62,109 nt of DNA from Pseudomonas indica NBRC 103045 (GCF_002091635.1 NZ_BDAC01000029.1:1-62109), one strand, 5' to 3'. Positions 34,550 through 44,116 are shown, counted from the stretch's first letter. A program made the numbers and translations. The notes: generated by a model not told the origin, from the letters alone.

Positions 34550-35638
34550 TCATTCAGCGGGGAGGTATTCTACAACTTCCAGGTCGAAACCGGATATCGC
34601 GTTGAACTTCATCGGCGAACTCATCAGGCGCATCTTGCGCACGCCGAGGTCGCGAAGAATCTGCGAACCGGCACCAACGGTGCTGTAGGTGGTCGGTGCC
34701 TTGCTCGGCACGCTCTCCGCCTCGCGGATATGCGCCAGCACCGCATCGCCTTCCAGCGGATGGCCGAGCAGCAACACCACGCCGCTGCCAGCCTTGGCCA
34801 CTTCGGCCATGGCCGCGCGCAGGCTCCAGCGGCCCGGCTGGCGGACCATCAGCAGGTCGCGCAGCGGGTCCATGTTGTGCACCCGCACCAGGGTCGGCTC
34901 CTCCGGACAGATCTTGCCGAGGGTCAGCGCCATGTGCACGTCGCCCTCGACCGAGTCACGGTAGGTCACCAGATTGAAGTGTCCCAGCTCGCTGTCCAGC
35001 GGCTGTTCGGCGACACGCTCGATGGTGCGCTCGTGGATCAGCCGGTAGTGGATCAGGTCGGCGATGGTGCCGATCTTGATCCCGTGCTGCTCGGCGAAGA
35101 CTTCCAGCTCCGGGCGACGGGCCATGGTGCCGTCGTCGTTCATGATTTCGCAGATCACGCCGCTCGGTTCGAACCCGGCCATCCGCGCCAGGTCGCAGGC
35201 CGCCTCGGTGTGGCCGGCGCGCGCCAGGGTGCCGCCGGGCTGGGCCATCAGCGGGAAGATGTGACCCGGGCTGACGATATCCTCGGCCTTGGCGCTCTTC
35301 GCCGCGGCCACTTGCACGGTGCGCGCGCGGTCGGCGGCGGAAATGCCGGTGGTGACGCCTTCGGCTGCCTCGATGGAGACGGTGAACTTGGTGCCGAAGC
35401 CGGAGCCGTTGCGCGGCGCCATCAGCGGCAGCTTGAGCAGCTCGCAACGCTCGCGGGTCATGGGCATGCAGATCAGGCCACGGGCGTACTTGGCCATGAA
35501 GTTGATGTGCTCGGCCTGCACGCATTCGGAGGCCATGATCAGGTCGCCTTCGTTCTCCCGATCCTCGTCATCCATGAGGATGACCATCTTGCCCTGGCGG
35601 ATGTCTTCGATCAGTTCGTCGATGCTGTTGAGTGCCAT
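34550..35638 (-). CDS. ribBA: RibBA: DHBP synthase fused to a degenerate GTP cyclohydrolase II domain
   Basis: A 362-residue fusion. Residues 1-200 are 3,4-dihydroxy-2-butanone-4-phosphate synthase with [16 protein letters not shown] (metal site), [10 protein letters not shown] and SPGHIFPL. Residues about 205-362 have the outline of GCHII but lack the CxxxxxxxxxxCxC zinc ligands (the stretch reads [15 protein letters not shown]), so this half is probably inactive; a complete RibA is encoded 4 kb downstream. MALNSIDEL at 35638 is the family start; a TTG at 35656 has no better RBS. Confidence 0.92.
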   Translation of the reverse strand: MALNSIDELIEDIRQGKMVILMDDEDRENEGDLIMASECVQAEHINFMAKYARGLICMPMTRERCELLKLPLMAPRNGSGFGTKFTVSIEAAEGVTTGISAADRARTVQVAAAKSAKAEDIVSPGHIFPLMAQPGGTLARAGHTEAACDLARMAGFEPSGVICEIMNDDGTMARRPELEVFAEQHGIKIGTIADLIHYRLIHERTIERVAEQPLDSELGHFNLVTYRDSVEGDVHMALTLGKICPEEPTLVRVHNMDPLRDLLMVRQPGRWSLRAAMAEVAKAGSGVVLLLGHPLEGDAVLAHIREAESVPSKAPTTYSTVGAGSQILRDLGVRKMRLMSSPMKFNAISGFDLEVVEYLPAE

Positions 35639-35652
35639 CGTGGCGTTTTCCT

Positions 35653-36315
35653 TCAATTCTTCAGGTAGCCGTGTTCGGCCAGGAAACTTTCGCTGATGCC
35701 GGAAGCCTTGGGCTCGGCAGCCTTGTCGCCGAGCAGCAGGCGTTCGAGGTAGCGGGCCAGCAGGTCCACCTCCAGGTTCACCTGCCGTCCGGGGCGGTAG
35801 TCGGCCATGATGGTCTCGGCCAGGGTGTGCGGGACGATGGTCAGCTCGAACTCGGCGCCGTTCACCGCGTTCACCGTCAGGCTGGTACCGTCCACGGTGA
35901 TAGAGCCCTTGAGGGCGATATAGCGCGCCAGCTCGCGCGGGGCGCGGATGCGGAACTGTATGGCGCGGGCGTTATCGGAGCGCTCGACGACTTCGCCGAC
36001 ACCGTCGACGTGGCCGCTGACCAGGTGGCCACCGAGGCGGCTGGTGGGCGTGAGGGCTTTCTCCAGGTTGACCCGGCTGCCGGCCTTCAGGTCGATGAAG
36101 GCGGTGCGCGCCAGTGTCTCGCGGCTGACATCGGCCCAGAAGCCGTTGCCGGGCAACTCGACCGCGGTCAGGCAGACACCGTTCACCGCGATGCTGTCGC
36201 CCAGCTTGACGTCGGAGAGGTCGAGCTTGCCGGTCTCGACATAGACACGGACATCGCCGCCCTTGGGGCTGAGCGCGCGAATGGTGCCGATGGCTTCGAT
36301 TATGCCGGTGAACAT
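35653..36315 (-). CDS. ribE: Riboflavin synthase, alpha chain
   Basis: A 220-residue enzyme that dismutates lumazine to riboflavin, built of two similar barrels: MFTGIIEAIGTI at the start and the second copy around RLGGHLVSGHVDGVGEV, with SIAVNGVCLTAVE/SITVDGTSLTVNAV as paired motifs. GGGAGG precedes the ATG at 36315. It is the first gene after the FMN riboswitch; ribD, the usual upstream neighbour, is not here. Called ribC in some Pseudomonas annotations. Confidence 0.95.
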   Translation of the reverse strand: MFTGIIEAIGTIRALSPKGGDVRVYVETGKLDLSDVKLGDSIAVNGVCLTAVELPGNGFWADVSRETLARTAFIDLKAGSRVNLEKALTPTSRLGGHLVSGHVDGVGEVVERSDNARAIQFRIRAPRELARYIALKGSITVDGTSLTVNAVNGAEFELTIVPHTLAETIMADYRPGRQVNLEVDLLARYLERLLLGDKAAEPKASGISESFLAEHGYLKN

Positions 36316-36511
36316 GAAACCTCCCTCGCGGCGAACGAACGCGAACAGCGAATTATAAGCAGCGAAGCGCTGCCGGCGAGCCTGCCGGAAAGCGACCTGT
36401 CTGCGGGGTAAAACCGTCGTGGCATGGAACAGACTCCTGTTTTGGGAAAAACAGGGCTTGGATCGAAAGGGATTTTCGGTCAGGCACGCGCGGCGCGCCC
36501 GTGCAGGCAAT

Positions 36512-36658
36512 CCCGTTCTCTCTTCATCCGGACTGTGACCGTCGGCCCCGGAATCGCACCGGGTCTGCTGACCTTGACCGTATGGACAAGCGCTCGCGGG
36601 CTAGACGCATTGCGCGCCATTACCGCCGGTGGGGAATTTCGCCCCGCCCTGAGAACGT
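36512..36658 (-). promoter_or_regulatory. FMN riboswitch (RFN element)
   Basis: Read on the minus strand from 36658 the sequence has the conserved RFN blocks in order: CGTTCTCAGGGCGGGG, GAAATTCCCCACCGGCGGTAA, AGCCCGCGAGCG, GGTCAGCAGACCCGGTG, GATTCCGGGGCCGACGG, and CAGTCCGGATGAAGAGAGAACG, closing the P1 stem (CGTTCTC/GAGAACG). It lies about 200 nt upstream of ribE and should repress ribE and downstream genes when FMN binds. Between it and ribE a hairpin CCTGTTTT/AAAACAGG (about 36430-36455) may be part of the expression platform. Confidence 0.95.
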
Positions 36659-36818
36659 ACATCCGCCATCTGCATGGCTGGGTGGCGTTGTATCACACTT
36701 GCCGCTTGCGTGCATGGGCCGCCGGCCAATGGCAGCGACAGGAATGGCAGGGAATTCGCTCGATGAAGCGGAGGGAGAGGGCCCGGCGCCGCAGGTACGG
36801 CCCGGGCCGGTGGCGTCG

Positions 36819-37016
36819 TCAGGCGGCGCTGACCTGATAGCCCTCTTCTCGGATCGTCTCGATCAGTTCATCCAGCGGCAACCGGCTGGCCACCCGGACT
36901 TCGCCGGCGCCCAGATCGACCTGCACGTCCGCCGCCTGATCGCGGGACTGTACGGCCTCGGTGATCGCCTTGACGCAATGCCCGCACGACATGCCCTGCA
37001 CTTTCAATATCTGCAT
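36819..37016 (-). CDS. copZ: Copper chaperone (HMA domain)
   Basis: A 65-residue single heavy-metal-associated domain: VQGMSCGHCVKAITEAV with the Cu(I)-binding MxCxxC, and the C-terminal EEGYQVSAA. It ferries Cu(I) in the cytosol to CopA or CueR. It is transcribed away from copA from its own CueR-type promoter at 37054-37076. Confidence 0.92.
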   Translation of the reverse strand: MQILKVQGMSCGHCVKAITEAVQSRDQAADVQVDLGAGEVRVASRLPLDELIETIREEGYQVSAA

Positions 37017-37053
37017 GATGAAGCCTCCTGGGTGAGTGTGCCGACAGTGTCAT

Positions 37054-37076
37054 CCTTACCATCGTGGCAAGGTCAA
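37054..37076 (-). promoter_or_regulatory. CueR operator/promoter of copZ
   Basis: CCTTACCATCGTGGCAAGG (37054-37072) is the MerR-type inverted repeat (CCTTGCC-N5-GGTAAGG on the minus strand), overlapping a -35 TTGACC (37076-37071) with the long spacer typical of CueR promoters. It ends about 38 bp before copZ. Confidence 0.85.
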
Positions 37077-37136
37077 GCTTGCCCGCTCGCGTGGTCTCGA
37101 CCAAGCTCCAGAGAGTCCACATGCCCAGGAGCCGTC

Positions 37137-37505
37137 ATGCGTATCCGCCCGTTGTTCCTCGCCCTCGGGGCCGCCTGGACGGCCCTGGCCGGCGCACAGA
37201 CGCCCGTCGACTATGCGGTGCTGATCATCTCCCGCGAACGGCTGGAACTGCCCAACGCCTGCGACGTCGGCCTTTACCTGCAAGACCAGCTGGCCGCCCG
37301 CTTGGTCCAGGGTGAAGCGGTTTCCTTCAACCTGCCCCCCGGCCCGCTGAGCATCCGCCTCGGCACCTTGGGCGCCGGCCCGTGCAAGCCCGGCATCGAG
37401 CAGCAGATGCGCCAGGACCTCCGGCTACAAGCCGGACAGATTCGCAAATATCGCCTCGCCCAGGGCACTCAGGGGCTTTACCTGATCGAGACGCCAAATC
37501 CATAG
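37137..37505 (+). CDS. Small periplasmic/exported hypothetical protein
   Basis: A 122-residue protein with a signal peptide (LFLALGAAWTALAGAQ) and a beta-rich remainder (DVGLYLQDQLAARL, SFNLPPGPLSIRL, RQDLRLQAGQIRKYRL) with two conserved-looking Cys. This recalls small lipoprotein-like proteins of the DUF2846 kind, but I do not assign a family. CAGGAG 6 nt before ATG. It sits between the copZ and copA promoters. Confidence 0.7.
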   Translation: MRIRPLFLALGAAWTALAGAQTPVDYAVLIISRERLELPNACDVGLYLQDQLAARLVQGEAVSFNLPPGPLSIRLGTLGAGPCKPGIEQQMRQDLRLQAGQIRKYRLAQGTQGLYLIETPNP

Positions 37506-37535
37506 GGGCTATTCATTCCCAAAAGGCTTCGGGGC

Positions 37536-37566
37536 TTGACCTTACCAAGGGGGCAAGGTTGATCCT
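37536..37566 (+). promoter_or_regulatory. CueR operator/promoter of copA
   Basis: TTGACC (-35, 37536-37541) is followed by the CueR dyad CCTTACCAAGGGGGCAAGG (37541-37559) and a -10-like GATCCTA, giving the roughly 19-bp spacer that CueR untwists when Cu(I) binds. It lies 25-55 bp upstream of copA and closely resembles the copZ site. Confidence 0.87.
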
Positions 37567-37590
37567 AGGCGGGAACTCAAGGAGATCCCC

Positions 37591-39972
37591 ATGGCGAGCC
37601 TCAATCTTGACCTCCCCATCAGCGGCATGACCTGCGCCTCTTGCGCCGGCCGGGTCGAGCGCGCCCTGCGCAAGGTGCCCGGCGTGCAGAGCGCCACCGT
37701 CAACCTGGCCAACGAACAGGCACGCATCGAAGCCAACGACGCCACGCTGCCGGCCCTGATCGAAGCGGTGGAAGCCGCCGGCTACGGCGTGCCCAGCCGC
37801 ACCCTCGAACTGGCGCTGGGCGGCATGACCTGCGCCAGTTGCGCCGGCCGTATCGAACGTGCCCTGCGTAAGGTGCCGGGCGTGCGCGACGTGACCGTCA
37901 ACCTGGCCAGCGAACGCGCGCATCTGGAACTGCTCGGCGATGTCGACAGCGCAACGCTGGTCCAGGCCGTCGAGGCCGCCGGTTACCAGGCCCGGCCGCT
38001 GGACGATGCCCAGCCGGCCGAAGACCTGGCCGAAAAGCGCCTGCGCCACGAGCGCTGGTCCGCCCTGCTCGCCCTGGCCCTGGCGTTGCCCCTGGTAGTC
38101 CCGATGATCGCGGAATGGCTGGGCCTGCACTGGATGCTGCCGGCCTGGGTGCAATTCCTGCTCGCCACGCCGGTGCAGTTCATTCTCGGCGCGCGCTTCT
38201 ACGTGGCCGCGTGGAAAGCGGTGAAAGCCGGCGCCGGCAACATGGACCTGCTGGTCGCCCTCGGCACCAGCGCCGGCTATGGCCTCAGCCTGTACCAGTG
38301 GTGGGCCGCGCCGGCTGGCGTCCTGCCGCACCTGTATTTCGAAGCCTCGGCCGTGGTGATCGCCCTGGTCCTGCTCGGCAAGTACCTGGAAAGCCGCGCC
38401 AAACGCCAGACCAGCGCGGCCATCCGAGCCCTGGAGGCGCTGCGCCCGGAACGCGCCGTGCGGGTGGTGGATGGTCGCGAAGAAGACGTCGCCATCGCCG
38501 CACTGCGCTTGGGCGACCAAGTGCTGGTCAAGCCCGGCGAACGCTTCCCGGTAGATGGCGAAGTGCTGGAAGGCCAGAGCCACGCCGATGAGGCCCTCAT
38601 CAGCGGCGAGAGCCTGCCGGTGCCCAAGCGTCCCGGCGACACGGTGACCGGCGGCGCCATCAACGGCGAAGGCCGCCTGCTGGTGCGCACCACCGCACTC
38701 GGCGGCGAGACCGTGCTGGCACGGATCATCCGCCTGGTGGAAGACGCCCAAGCCGCGAAGGCACCGATCCAGAAGCTGGTGGACAAAGTCAGCCAGGTAT
38801 TCGTCCCGGTGGTCCTGCTGATCGCCGTGCTGACCCTGGGCGGCTGGCTGCTTGTCGGCGCCGAGCTGGAGACTGCCCTGATCAATGCCGTCGCCGTGCT
38901 GGTGATCGCCTGCCCCTGCGCGCTCGGCCTGGCCACCCCGACGGCGATCATGGCCGGTACCGGCGTGGCTGCGCAGCACGGCATCCTGATCAAGGACGCT
39001 GAGGCCCTGGAGGTCGCCCACGGTGTAACGGCCGTCGCCTTCGACAAGACCGGCACGCTCACCTCCGGCACCCCGCGCATTGCCCGTCTGGCAGCGGTCG
39101 ACGGTGACGAAAGCGCTCTGCTGGCCCTGGCCGGCGCGCTCCAGCGCGGCAGCGAACACCCGCTGGCCAAGGCGGTGCTGGACAGTTGCGCCGAGCACGG
39201 CATCGACGTACCCGCCATCCAGGACAGCCAGGCCCTGGCCGGGCGCGGCATCGCCGGCAGCCTCGATGGCCGGCGGCTGGCCCTGGGCAACCGTCGCCTG
39301 CTGGAGGAAAGCGGTCTGGAACCCGACGGCCTGGCCGAATCCGCACGAGCTTGGGAAGCCGAGGGGCGTACCCTGTCCTGGCTGATCGAGCAGGCGCCGC
39401 ACCCGCATGTGCTCGGCCTGTTCGCCTTCGGCGATACGCTCAAGCCGGGCGCCGACGAGGCCGTGGCCCGGCTGAACGCGCACGGCATCCGTAGTCACTT
39501 GATCACCGGCGACAACCGCGGCAGCGCGCGGGTGGTAGCCGAGGCGCTGGGCATCGACGATGTCCACGCCGAAGTACTGCCGGCGGACAAGGCCGCCACG
39601 GTCGCCTCGCTCAAGCAGGGCGGCGCGGTGGTGGCGATGGTCGGCGACGGCATCAACGACGCGCCGGCCCTGGCTGCCGCCGACGTCGGCATCGCCATGG
39701 GCGGCGGCACCGACGTGGCCATGCACGCCGCCGGCATCACCCTGATGCGTGGCGATCCGCGCCTGGTGCCGGCGGCCCTGGAAATCAGCCGGCGCACCTA
39801 TGGCAAGATCCGCCAGAACCTGTTCTGGGCCTTCATCTACAACCTGATCGGCATCCCGCTGGCGGCCTTCGGCCTGCTCAGCCCGGTAGTCGCCGGTGCG
39901 GCCATGGCCCTGTCCAGCGTCAGCGTGGTAAGCAACGCGCTGCTGTTGAAAACCTGGAAACCGGAAGAATGA
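37591..39972 (+). CDS. copA: Cu(I)-exporting P1B-type ATPase
   Basis: A 793-residue P1B-1 ATPase. Two N-terminal HMA domains each carry [10 protein letters not shown] (residues 11-20 and 79-88). Membrane helices follow from about 160, with CPC in [12 protein letters not shown] (about 440), DKTGT with the phosphorylated Asp484, SEHPLAKAV (nucleotide-binding HP motif), and [10 protein letters not shown] (about 684). It pumps Cu(I) from the cytosol. AAGGAG precedes the ATG. It is followed after 13 bp by cueR, giving an autoregulated unit. Confidence 0.97.
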   Translation: MASLNLDLPISGMTCASCAGRVERALRKVPGVQSATVNLANEQARIEANDATLPALIEAVEAAGYGVPSRTLELALGGMTCASCAGRIERALRKVPGVRDVTVNLASERAHLELLGDVDSATLVQAVEAAGYQARPLDDAQPAEDLAEKRLRHERWSALLALALALPLVVPMIAEWLGLHWMLPAWVQFLLATPVQFILGARFYVAAWKAVKAGAGNMDLLVALGTSAGYGLSLYQWWAAPAGVLPHLYFEASAVVIALVLLGKYLESRAKRQTSAAIRALEALRPERAVRVVDGREEDVAIAALRLGDQVLVKPGERFPVDGEVLEGQSHADEALISGESLPVPKRPGDTVTGGAINGEGRLLVRTTALGGETVLARIIRLVEDAQAAKAPIQKLVDKVSQVFVPVVLLIAVLTLGGWLLVGAELETALINAVAVLVIACPCALGLATPTAIMAGTGVAAQHGILIKDAEALEVAHGVTAVAFDKTGTLTSGTPRIARLAAVDGDESALLALAGALQRGSEHPLAKAVLDSCAEHGIDVPAIQDSQALAGRGIAGSLDGRRLALGNRRLLEESGLEPDGLAESARAWEAEGRTLSWLIEQAPHPHVLGLFAFGDTLKPGADEAVARLNAHGIRSHLITGDNRGSARVVAEALGIDDVHAEVLPADKAATVASLKQGGAVVAMVGDGINDAPALAAADVGIAMGGGTDVAMHAAGITLMRGDPRLVPAALEISRRTYGKIRQNLFWAFIYNLIGIPLAAFGLLSPVVAGAAMALSSVSVVSNALLLKTWKPEE

Positions 39973-39985
39973 GAGGGAACCCACC

Positions 39986-40387
39986 ATGAACATCGGTCAG
40001 GCAGCGAAGCAGAGCGGACTCTCGGCGAAGATGATCCGCTATTACGAGTCCATCGGGCTGATCACCCCGGCCGGGCGCGGCGACAACGGTTACCGGTACT
40101 ACAACGGCGACGACCTGCATCGTCTCGCCTTCATCAAGCGCGCGCGGGACCTGGGCTTCTCCCTCGAGGAAGTGGGCAAGCTGCTCACCCTCTGGCAGGA
40201 CCGCCAGCGGGCCAGCGCCGACGTGAAGGCGCTGGCTGGCGCCCATGTCGAAGAGCTGAACCGCCGGATCGCCGAGATGGTCGGCCTGCGCGACACCTTG
40301 CAGGAGTTGGTGGACCATTGCCAGGGCAACGACCGCCCCGATTGCCCTATCCTCCGTGACCTGGAGTCGGGTGGCTGTTGTCATTGA
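39986..40387 (+). CDS. cueR: Cu(I)-responsive MerR-family regulator
   Basis: A 133-residue MerR-family activator with N-terminal winged HTH (MNIGQAAKQSGLSAKMIRYYESIGLI), a dimerisation helix and the CueR metal loop with Cys112 and Cys120 (CQGNDRPDC), the same numbering as E. coli CueR, plus a C-terminal CCH. It should activate copA and copZ through the two operators upstream. Confidence 0.95.
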   Translation: MNIGQAAKQSGLSAKMIRYYESIGLITPAGRGDNGYRYYNGDDLHRLAFIKRARDLGFSLEEVGKLLTLWQDRQRASADVKALAGAHVEELNRRIAEMVGLRDTLQELVDHCQGNDRPDCPILRDLESGGCCH

Positions 40388-40461
40388 GCGGAACGCAGCC
40401 CGGATAAGCGAAGCGCAATCCGGGCCGGGGTTGGGCATTACGGGGCCGCTACGCGGCCTTG

Positions 40462-40484
40462 GGCGAATGAATTCGCCCTATCGA
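40462..40484. repeat. REP-like palindrome (type 2)
   Basis: GGGCGAATGAATTCGCCC is a perfect palindrome of the GAATTCATTCGCCC family also found at 21496, 24527, 24741, 52203 and 54868. It lies in the 124-bp gap between cueR and the convergent transporter gene. Confidence 0.65.
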
Positions 40485-40511
40485 TGTGTTCCAGGCGTCA
40501 GGCTATGGCGA

Positions 40512-41417
40512 TCACGACGACGCACTCGCCGCATCACCGAGACGTCCCCGTAGCCGGGCCAAGGCCTCCTTCGGCAGGATGGTGATCGCCAACCCACCGA
40601 ACACCAGCCCACAGGCCAGCCAGCCCGCCGCATCCAACGCTTCGCCGAGCAACAGCCAGCCGGACAGCAGCCCCGACACCGGTACCGCCAGGGCGAACGG
40701 CGTCACCAGGCTGGCCGGGTAACGCCGCAGCAGAAAGCTCCACAAGCCGAAGCCCACGGTGGTCGCCACGTAGGCGATGAACAACAGCGCACCCACGCCT
40801 CGCCAGCCGAGCCCGTCGAACGCCCCGACGATCGCCTGCGGCCCTTCGAAGATGTATGACAGCACCAGCAGCGGCAAGGGCGGAATCAGGCTGACCCAAC
40901 TGATCAGGCGCAGCATGTCGCTGGCACCGGAGCGCTTGGTGGCGATGTTGGCGAACGCCCAGGCCAGGGCTGCGCCGATCACCAGCAGGAAGGCCAGCAG
41001 ACTGTCGCCCAATGGCCGGTCCAGGCCGATCAGCACCAGCCCGCCCACCGCCAGCAACATGCCGACCAACGCTCGCGGGCCAGGCCGTTCGCCGAGGAAC
41101 AGCACGGCGATCAGTACCGTGAAAAATACCTGGCTCTGCAGCACCAGCGCGGTCAATCCGGCCGGCATGCCCAGGCGCATGCCGACGAAGACCATGCCGA
41201 ACTTGATCACCCCGAGCAGCACGCCGATCTGCACGATGCGCCAGAACGGTGCCGGCAGCGGCCCGCGCAGAAACAGCAGCGGCAAGGCCGCCAGGGCGAA
41301 ACGCAGGGCGCAGAAGAGCAACGGCGGGAAATCTTCCAGGCCGACCTTGATCACGACGAAATTAAAGCCCCAGATCAGGGTGACCAGCAGGGCCAGCAAG
41401 GCATGGGGGAAGGACAT
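40512..41417 (-). CDS. EamA-family transporter (O-acetylserine/cysteine exporter-like)
   Basis: A 301-residue inner-membrane protein with ten helices in two EamA repeats; N-terminal LLVTLIWGFNFVVIKVGLEDFPPLLFCALRF is characteristic of the YdeD/EamA branch. Substrate assignment to cysteine pathway metabolites is by similarity from memory only. Unrelated in sequence to the DMT protein at 20521. Confidence 0.82.
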   Translation of the reverse strand: MSFPHALLALLVTLIWGFNFVVIKVGLEDFPPLLFCALRFALAALPLLFLRGPLPAPFWRIVQIGVLLGVIKFGMVFVGMRLGMPAGLTALVLQSQVFFTVLIAVLFLGERPGPRALVGMLLAVGGLVLIGLDRPLGDSLLAFLLVIGAALAWAFANIATKRSGASDMLRLISWVSLIPPLPLLVLSYIFEGPQAIVGAFDGLGWRGVGALLFIAYVATTVGFGLWSFLLRRYPASLVTPFALAVPVSGLLSGWLLLGEALDAAGWLACGLVFGGLAITILPKEALARLRGRLGDAASASS

Positions 41418-41504
41418 GAGGCGCGCTCCGACAAGGCGAAGAGCACGCTAGCAGCTCGGGCAGCGGATGTATGGATACAGTTGGGGAGTAACAGCTGGAG
41501 ACCA

Positions 41505-41532
41505 ATCGCTCCCGTCGAGCAATGGGAGCGAT
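41505..41532 (-). terminator. Possible terminator after the ferritin gene
   Basis: ATCGCTCCC (41505-41513) and GGGAGCGAT (41524-41532) form a 9-bp stem just past the ferritin stop. Only TTGG follows on the minus strand, so termination strength is uncertain. Confidence 0.4.
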
Positions 41533-41542
41533 GCCGGGACGA

Positions 41543-42010
41543 TCAGGACATCTGCGATTGCAGGTAATTCTGCAGGCCGATGCGGTCGATCAGGCCGAGT
41601 TGCTGCTCCAGCCAGTAGGCGTGGTCTTCCTCGGTGTCCTTCAACTGAGCCTGGAGGATGTCGCGGGTCGGGTAGTCCGCCAGTTGCTCGCAGAGTTCGA
41701 TGCCCTTGGCCAGCGCGGCGCGGACCTTGTATTCCAGGGCGAGGTCGTTGCGCAGCATGTCCGGCACGGTCTGCCCCGGGTTGATCGGCTCCGGCGTCAT
41801 GTCCGGCGTGCCTTGCAGGAACAGGATGCGCTGCAACAGGGCGTCGGCGTGCTGGGTTTCCTCTTCCATCTCGTGGTTGATCCGCTCGTAGAGCTTCTCG
41901 AGACCGAAGTCGGCATACATCCGCGAATGCAGGAAATACTGATCGCGCGCCGCCAGCTCGCCCCGGAGCAGCTCCTTGAGATAATCCACCACCTGTGCCT
42001 GGCCTTTCAT
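41543..42010 (-). CDS. Bacterioferritin-like ferritin (FtnA type)
   Basis: A 155-residue four-helix ferritin: [44 protein letters not shown] with the diiron Glu/His ligands, and [13 protein letters not shown]. The position of the haem-ligand Met52 of Bfr (DEMKHAD) is Thr here (EETQHAD), so haem binding as in BfrB is unlikely; this matches what is known for P. aeruginosa FtnA/BfrA. It stores iron as a 24-mer. MKGQAQVV at 42010 fits family length. Confidence 0.88.
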   Translation of the reverse strand: MKGQAQVVDYLKELLRGELAARDQYFLHSRMYADFGLEKLYERINHEMEEETQHADALLQRILFLQGTPDMTPEPINPGQTVPDMLRNDLALEYKVRAALAKGIELCEQLADYPTRDILQAQLKDTEEDHAYWLEQQLGLIDRIGLQNYLQSQMS

Positions 42011-42095
42011 CCGTTCACTCCACATGGGTATCGCTGAATCGCGCAAGGATCGACGCAGCGGCGGCGGCGGTCAAGCGTGCGAAAGAGGTAGTGGC

Positions 42096-42989
42096 TCAAC
42101 CGCGCAACCAGGGCGGCGTCGGCTCTTCCTTCTCGTGTGGCTGCTCGTCGGCCTTCAGCGCCGCCTCCCGGCGCGCCTGCTCGGCCAGGGCCGCCTTGAT
42201 CTCGCGCATTACCGCGGCGATGTCGGCGGCATCCTCGGGCTCCTTGAATTCGCCGGTCAGACGGGTGTCTGGGGTCAGCCTGCCGGCCTCGTAGAGCGCC
42301 CACATTTCCTTCGCGTAACGGGTATATCTCAGCTCCGGGGCGAAGCGGCCGAAGTAGGCGGCCATATTGCCCACGTCGCGCTCCAGCATGCGGAACGCAT
42401 GGTTGTTGCCGGCGGCATCCACTGCCTGGGGCAGGTCGATGATCACCGGACCGTCCGGGCCGAGCAGCACGTTGAACTCCGACAGGTCGCCATGGACCAG
42501 CCCGGCGCAGAGCATCTTGACGATCTCGCCGATCATGAAGGCGTGGTATTCGCGGGCGTCGTCCGGGTGCAGTTCGACGTCGTTGAGGCGCGGAGCAGCA
42601 TCGCCGTATTCGTCCTGCACCAGCTCCATCAACAGCACGCCGTCGAGGAAGTCGTAGGGTTTGGGCACTCGCACGCCAGCATTGGCCAGCCGGAACAGGG
42701 CCGCGACCTCGGCGTTCTGCCAGGCGTCTTCCTGCTCCTTGCGGCCGTACTTCGAGCCCTTGGCCATGGCTCGGGCATCGCGGCTGTTGCGGGTACGGCG
42801 GCCTTCCTGGTATTCGGCCGCGTGGCGGAAACTGCGCTTGGCGGCCTCCTTGTAGACCTTGGCGCAGCGCAGCTCATCGCCGCAGCGCACCACATAGACC
42901 GCCGCTTCCTTGCCACTCATCAGCGGGCGCAGCACCTCATCGACCATCCCATCGTCGACCAGGGGCTGGATACGTTTTGGAATCTTCAT
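42096..42989 (-). CDS. RIO-family serine/threonine protein kinase
   Basis: A 297-residue RIO1-like kinase: SGKEAAVYVVRCGDELRCAKVYKE (P-loop and catalytic Lys), LVHGDLSEFNVLL (catalytic loop, Asp and Asn) and IDLPQAV (metal-binding Asp). RIO kinases act in ribosome assembly in eukaryotes; bacterial roles are poorly defined. The C-terminal 40 residues are charged and probably disordered. In P. aeruginosa a similar gene neighbours a ferritin gene as I recall. Confidence 0.88.
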   Translation of the reverse strand: MKIPKRIQPLVDDGMVDEVLRPLMSGKEAAVYVVRCGDELRCAKVYKEAAKRSFRHAAEYQEGRRTRNSRDARAMAKGSKYGRKEQEDAWQNAEVAALFRLANAGVRVPKPYDFLDGVLLMELVQDEYGDAAPRLNDVELHPDDAREYHAFMIGEIVKMLCAGLVHGDLSEFNVLLGPDGPVIIDLPQAVDAAGNNHAFRMLERDVGNMAAYFGRFAPELRYTRYAKEMWALYEAGRLTPDTRLTGEFKEPEDAADIAAVMREIKAALAEQARREAALKADEQPHEKEEPTPPWLRG

Positions 42990-43120
42990 CAGCTTGCCAG
43001 GGGTCCTCTTGCCTGCGCCCAGTGGCCGTTATACGGCAAATCGCCAGGGATCGCCCAGGTTGCCGACGAGAATGGCGCCGATTTTCACAGTTCGGAACCG
43101 CCTACCGGACACCCGGCGAC

Positions 43121-44011
43121 TCATCGGGCCGCCAGCAACGTCTGCCGCAGGGCCTCGATGGCGTAGCGCACCTTGGCCGGCTGGGCATCGCGGCGGGGTG
43201 TGACGAGGTACAGGCCGATCGTTTCCGGTTGCCAGTCCGGCAGCAGCACCAGCAATTCGCCACGGGCCAGCAGGTCGCGAATCTCCGGCTCGGGTTGCAA
43301 CGAGGCGCCCATGCCGGCCAGGGTGAACTGGCGCCCGGCGAGGATGTTGTTGCAACCGATGCGGCTCTCCAGGCGCAGGTGCTCCTCGGCGCCGCCGGGG
43401 CCTCGCAGCAGCAGATGTTGGAAGCGGTCGGTGTTCAGCCCGATCCAGTCCAGTTCGAGCAATTGCCGTGGCGTCTCCACCCAACCGCAGCGCGCCAGGT
43501 AGGACGGCGCGACGCAGAGCAGCATGCGCCAGTCCGTCACGTAGCGCGCCACCAGGCTGGAGTCGTCCTGGCGCCCCACACGGATGGCCAGATCGATGCG
43601 TTGCTCCACCAGGTCGATCACCTCGTCGTGGAAGAACAGCCGCAGGCTGAGCCCCGGATGGGCCAGCAGCAGGGGCGCCAGGGCCTCGCTGATCATCTTG
43701 CCGGGCAACCCCACCGGCGCGGCGATGCGCAACTCGCCCACCGGCGCGTCGCGCAGCTCGGCCAGGCGCTGTTCGGCTTGCTGAGCCAGTTCGAGTACCT
43801 GGGCACAACTGCGGTAGAACACCGCGCCAGCTTCGGTCAGCGTCAGTTTGCGGGTGGTGCGGTGCAGCAGACTGACCTGAGTGCTTTCCTCCAGCCGGCG
43901 AATCTGCTGGCTGACGGCCGAGGCGGTCATGCCGAGGGCCTCGGCGGCGGCGACCATGGAGCCCTTATCGACCACAGTGGCGAACAGCGCCATGCGCTTG
44001 AGCTGCTCCAT
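43121..44011 (-). CDS. LysR-family transcriptional regulator
   Basis: A 296-residue protein: HTH FATVVDKGSMVAAAEALGMTASAVSQQIRRLE (residues 8-40), linker, and substrate-binding domain with CrgA-like ELRIAAPVGLPGKMISEALAPLL. GGAG 8 nt upstream of ATG at 44011. Divergent from an NAD(P)-dependent oxidoreductase 105 bp away, its likely target. Confidence 0.88.
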   Translation of the reverse strand: MEQLKRMALFATVVDKGSMVAAAEALGMTASAVSQQIRRLEESTQVSLLHRTTRKLTLTEAGAVFYRSCAQVLELAQQAEQRLAELRDAPVGELRIAAPVGLPGKMISEALAPLLLAHPGLSLRLFFHDEVIDLVEQRIDLAIRVGRQDDSSLVARYVTDWRMLLCVAPSYLARCGWVETPRQLLELDWIGLNTDRFQHLLLRGPGGAEEHLRLESRIGCNNILAGRQFTLAGMGASLQPEPEIRDLLARGELLVLLPDWQPETIGLYLVTPRRDAQPAKVRYAIEALRQTLLAAR

Positions 44012-44116
44012 CTTTAAGCTCCGATTAACAGTGAAAGCATTTTTTGCCACTTTTTCGGCTGTTTATCCAGCAGCGATCATGGATGCCACTTTTCCATCGC
44101 CCATAGAGGAATCACC

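Noticed and set aside
36430-36455. CCTGTTTT/AAAACAGG hairpin as a full riboswitch terminator
   Set aside because: No U-run follows on the minus strand; kept only as a possible part of the expression platform.
37513-39993. 826-codon minus-strand frame
   Set aside because: Complete shadow of copA, whose motifs on the plus strand are unambiguous.
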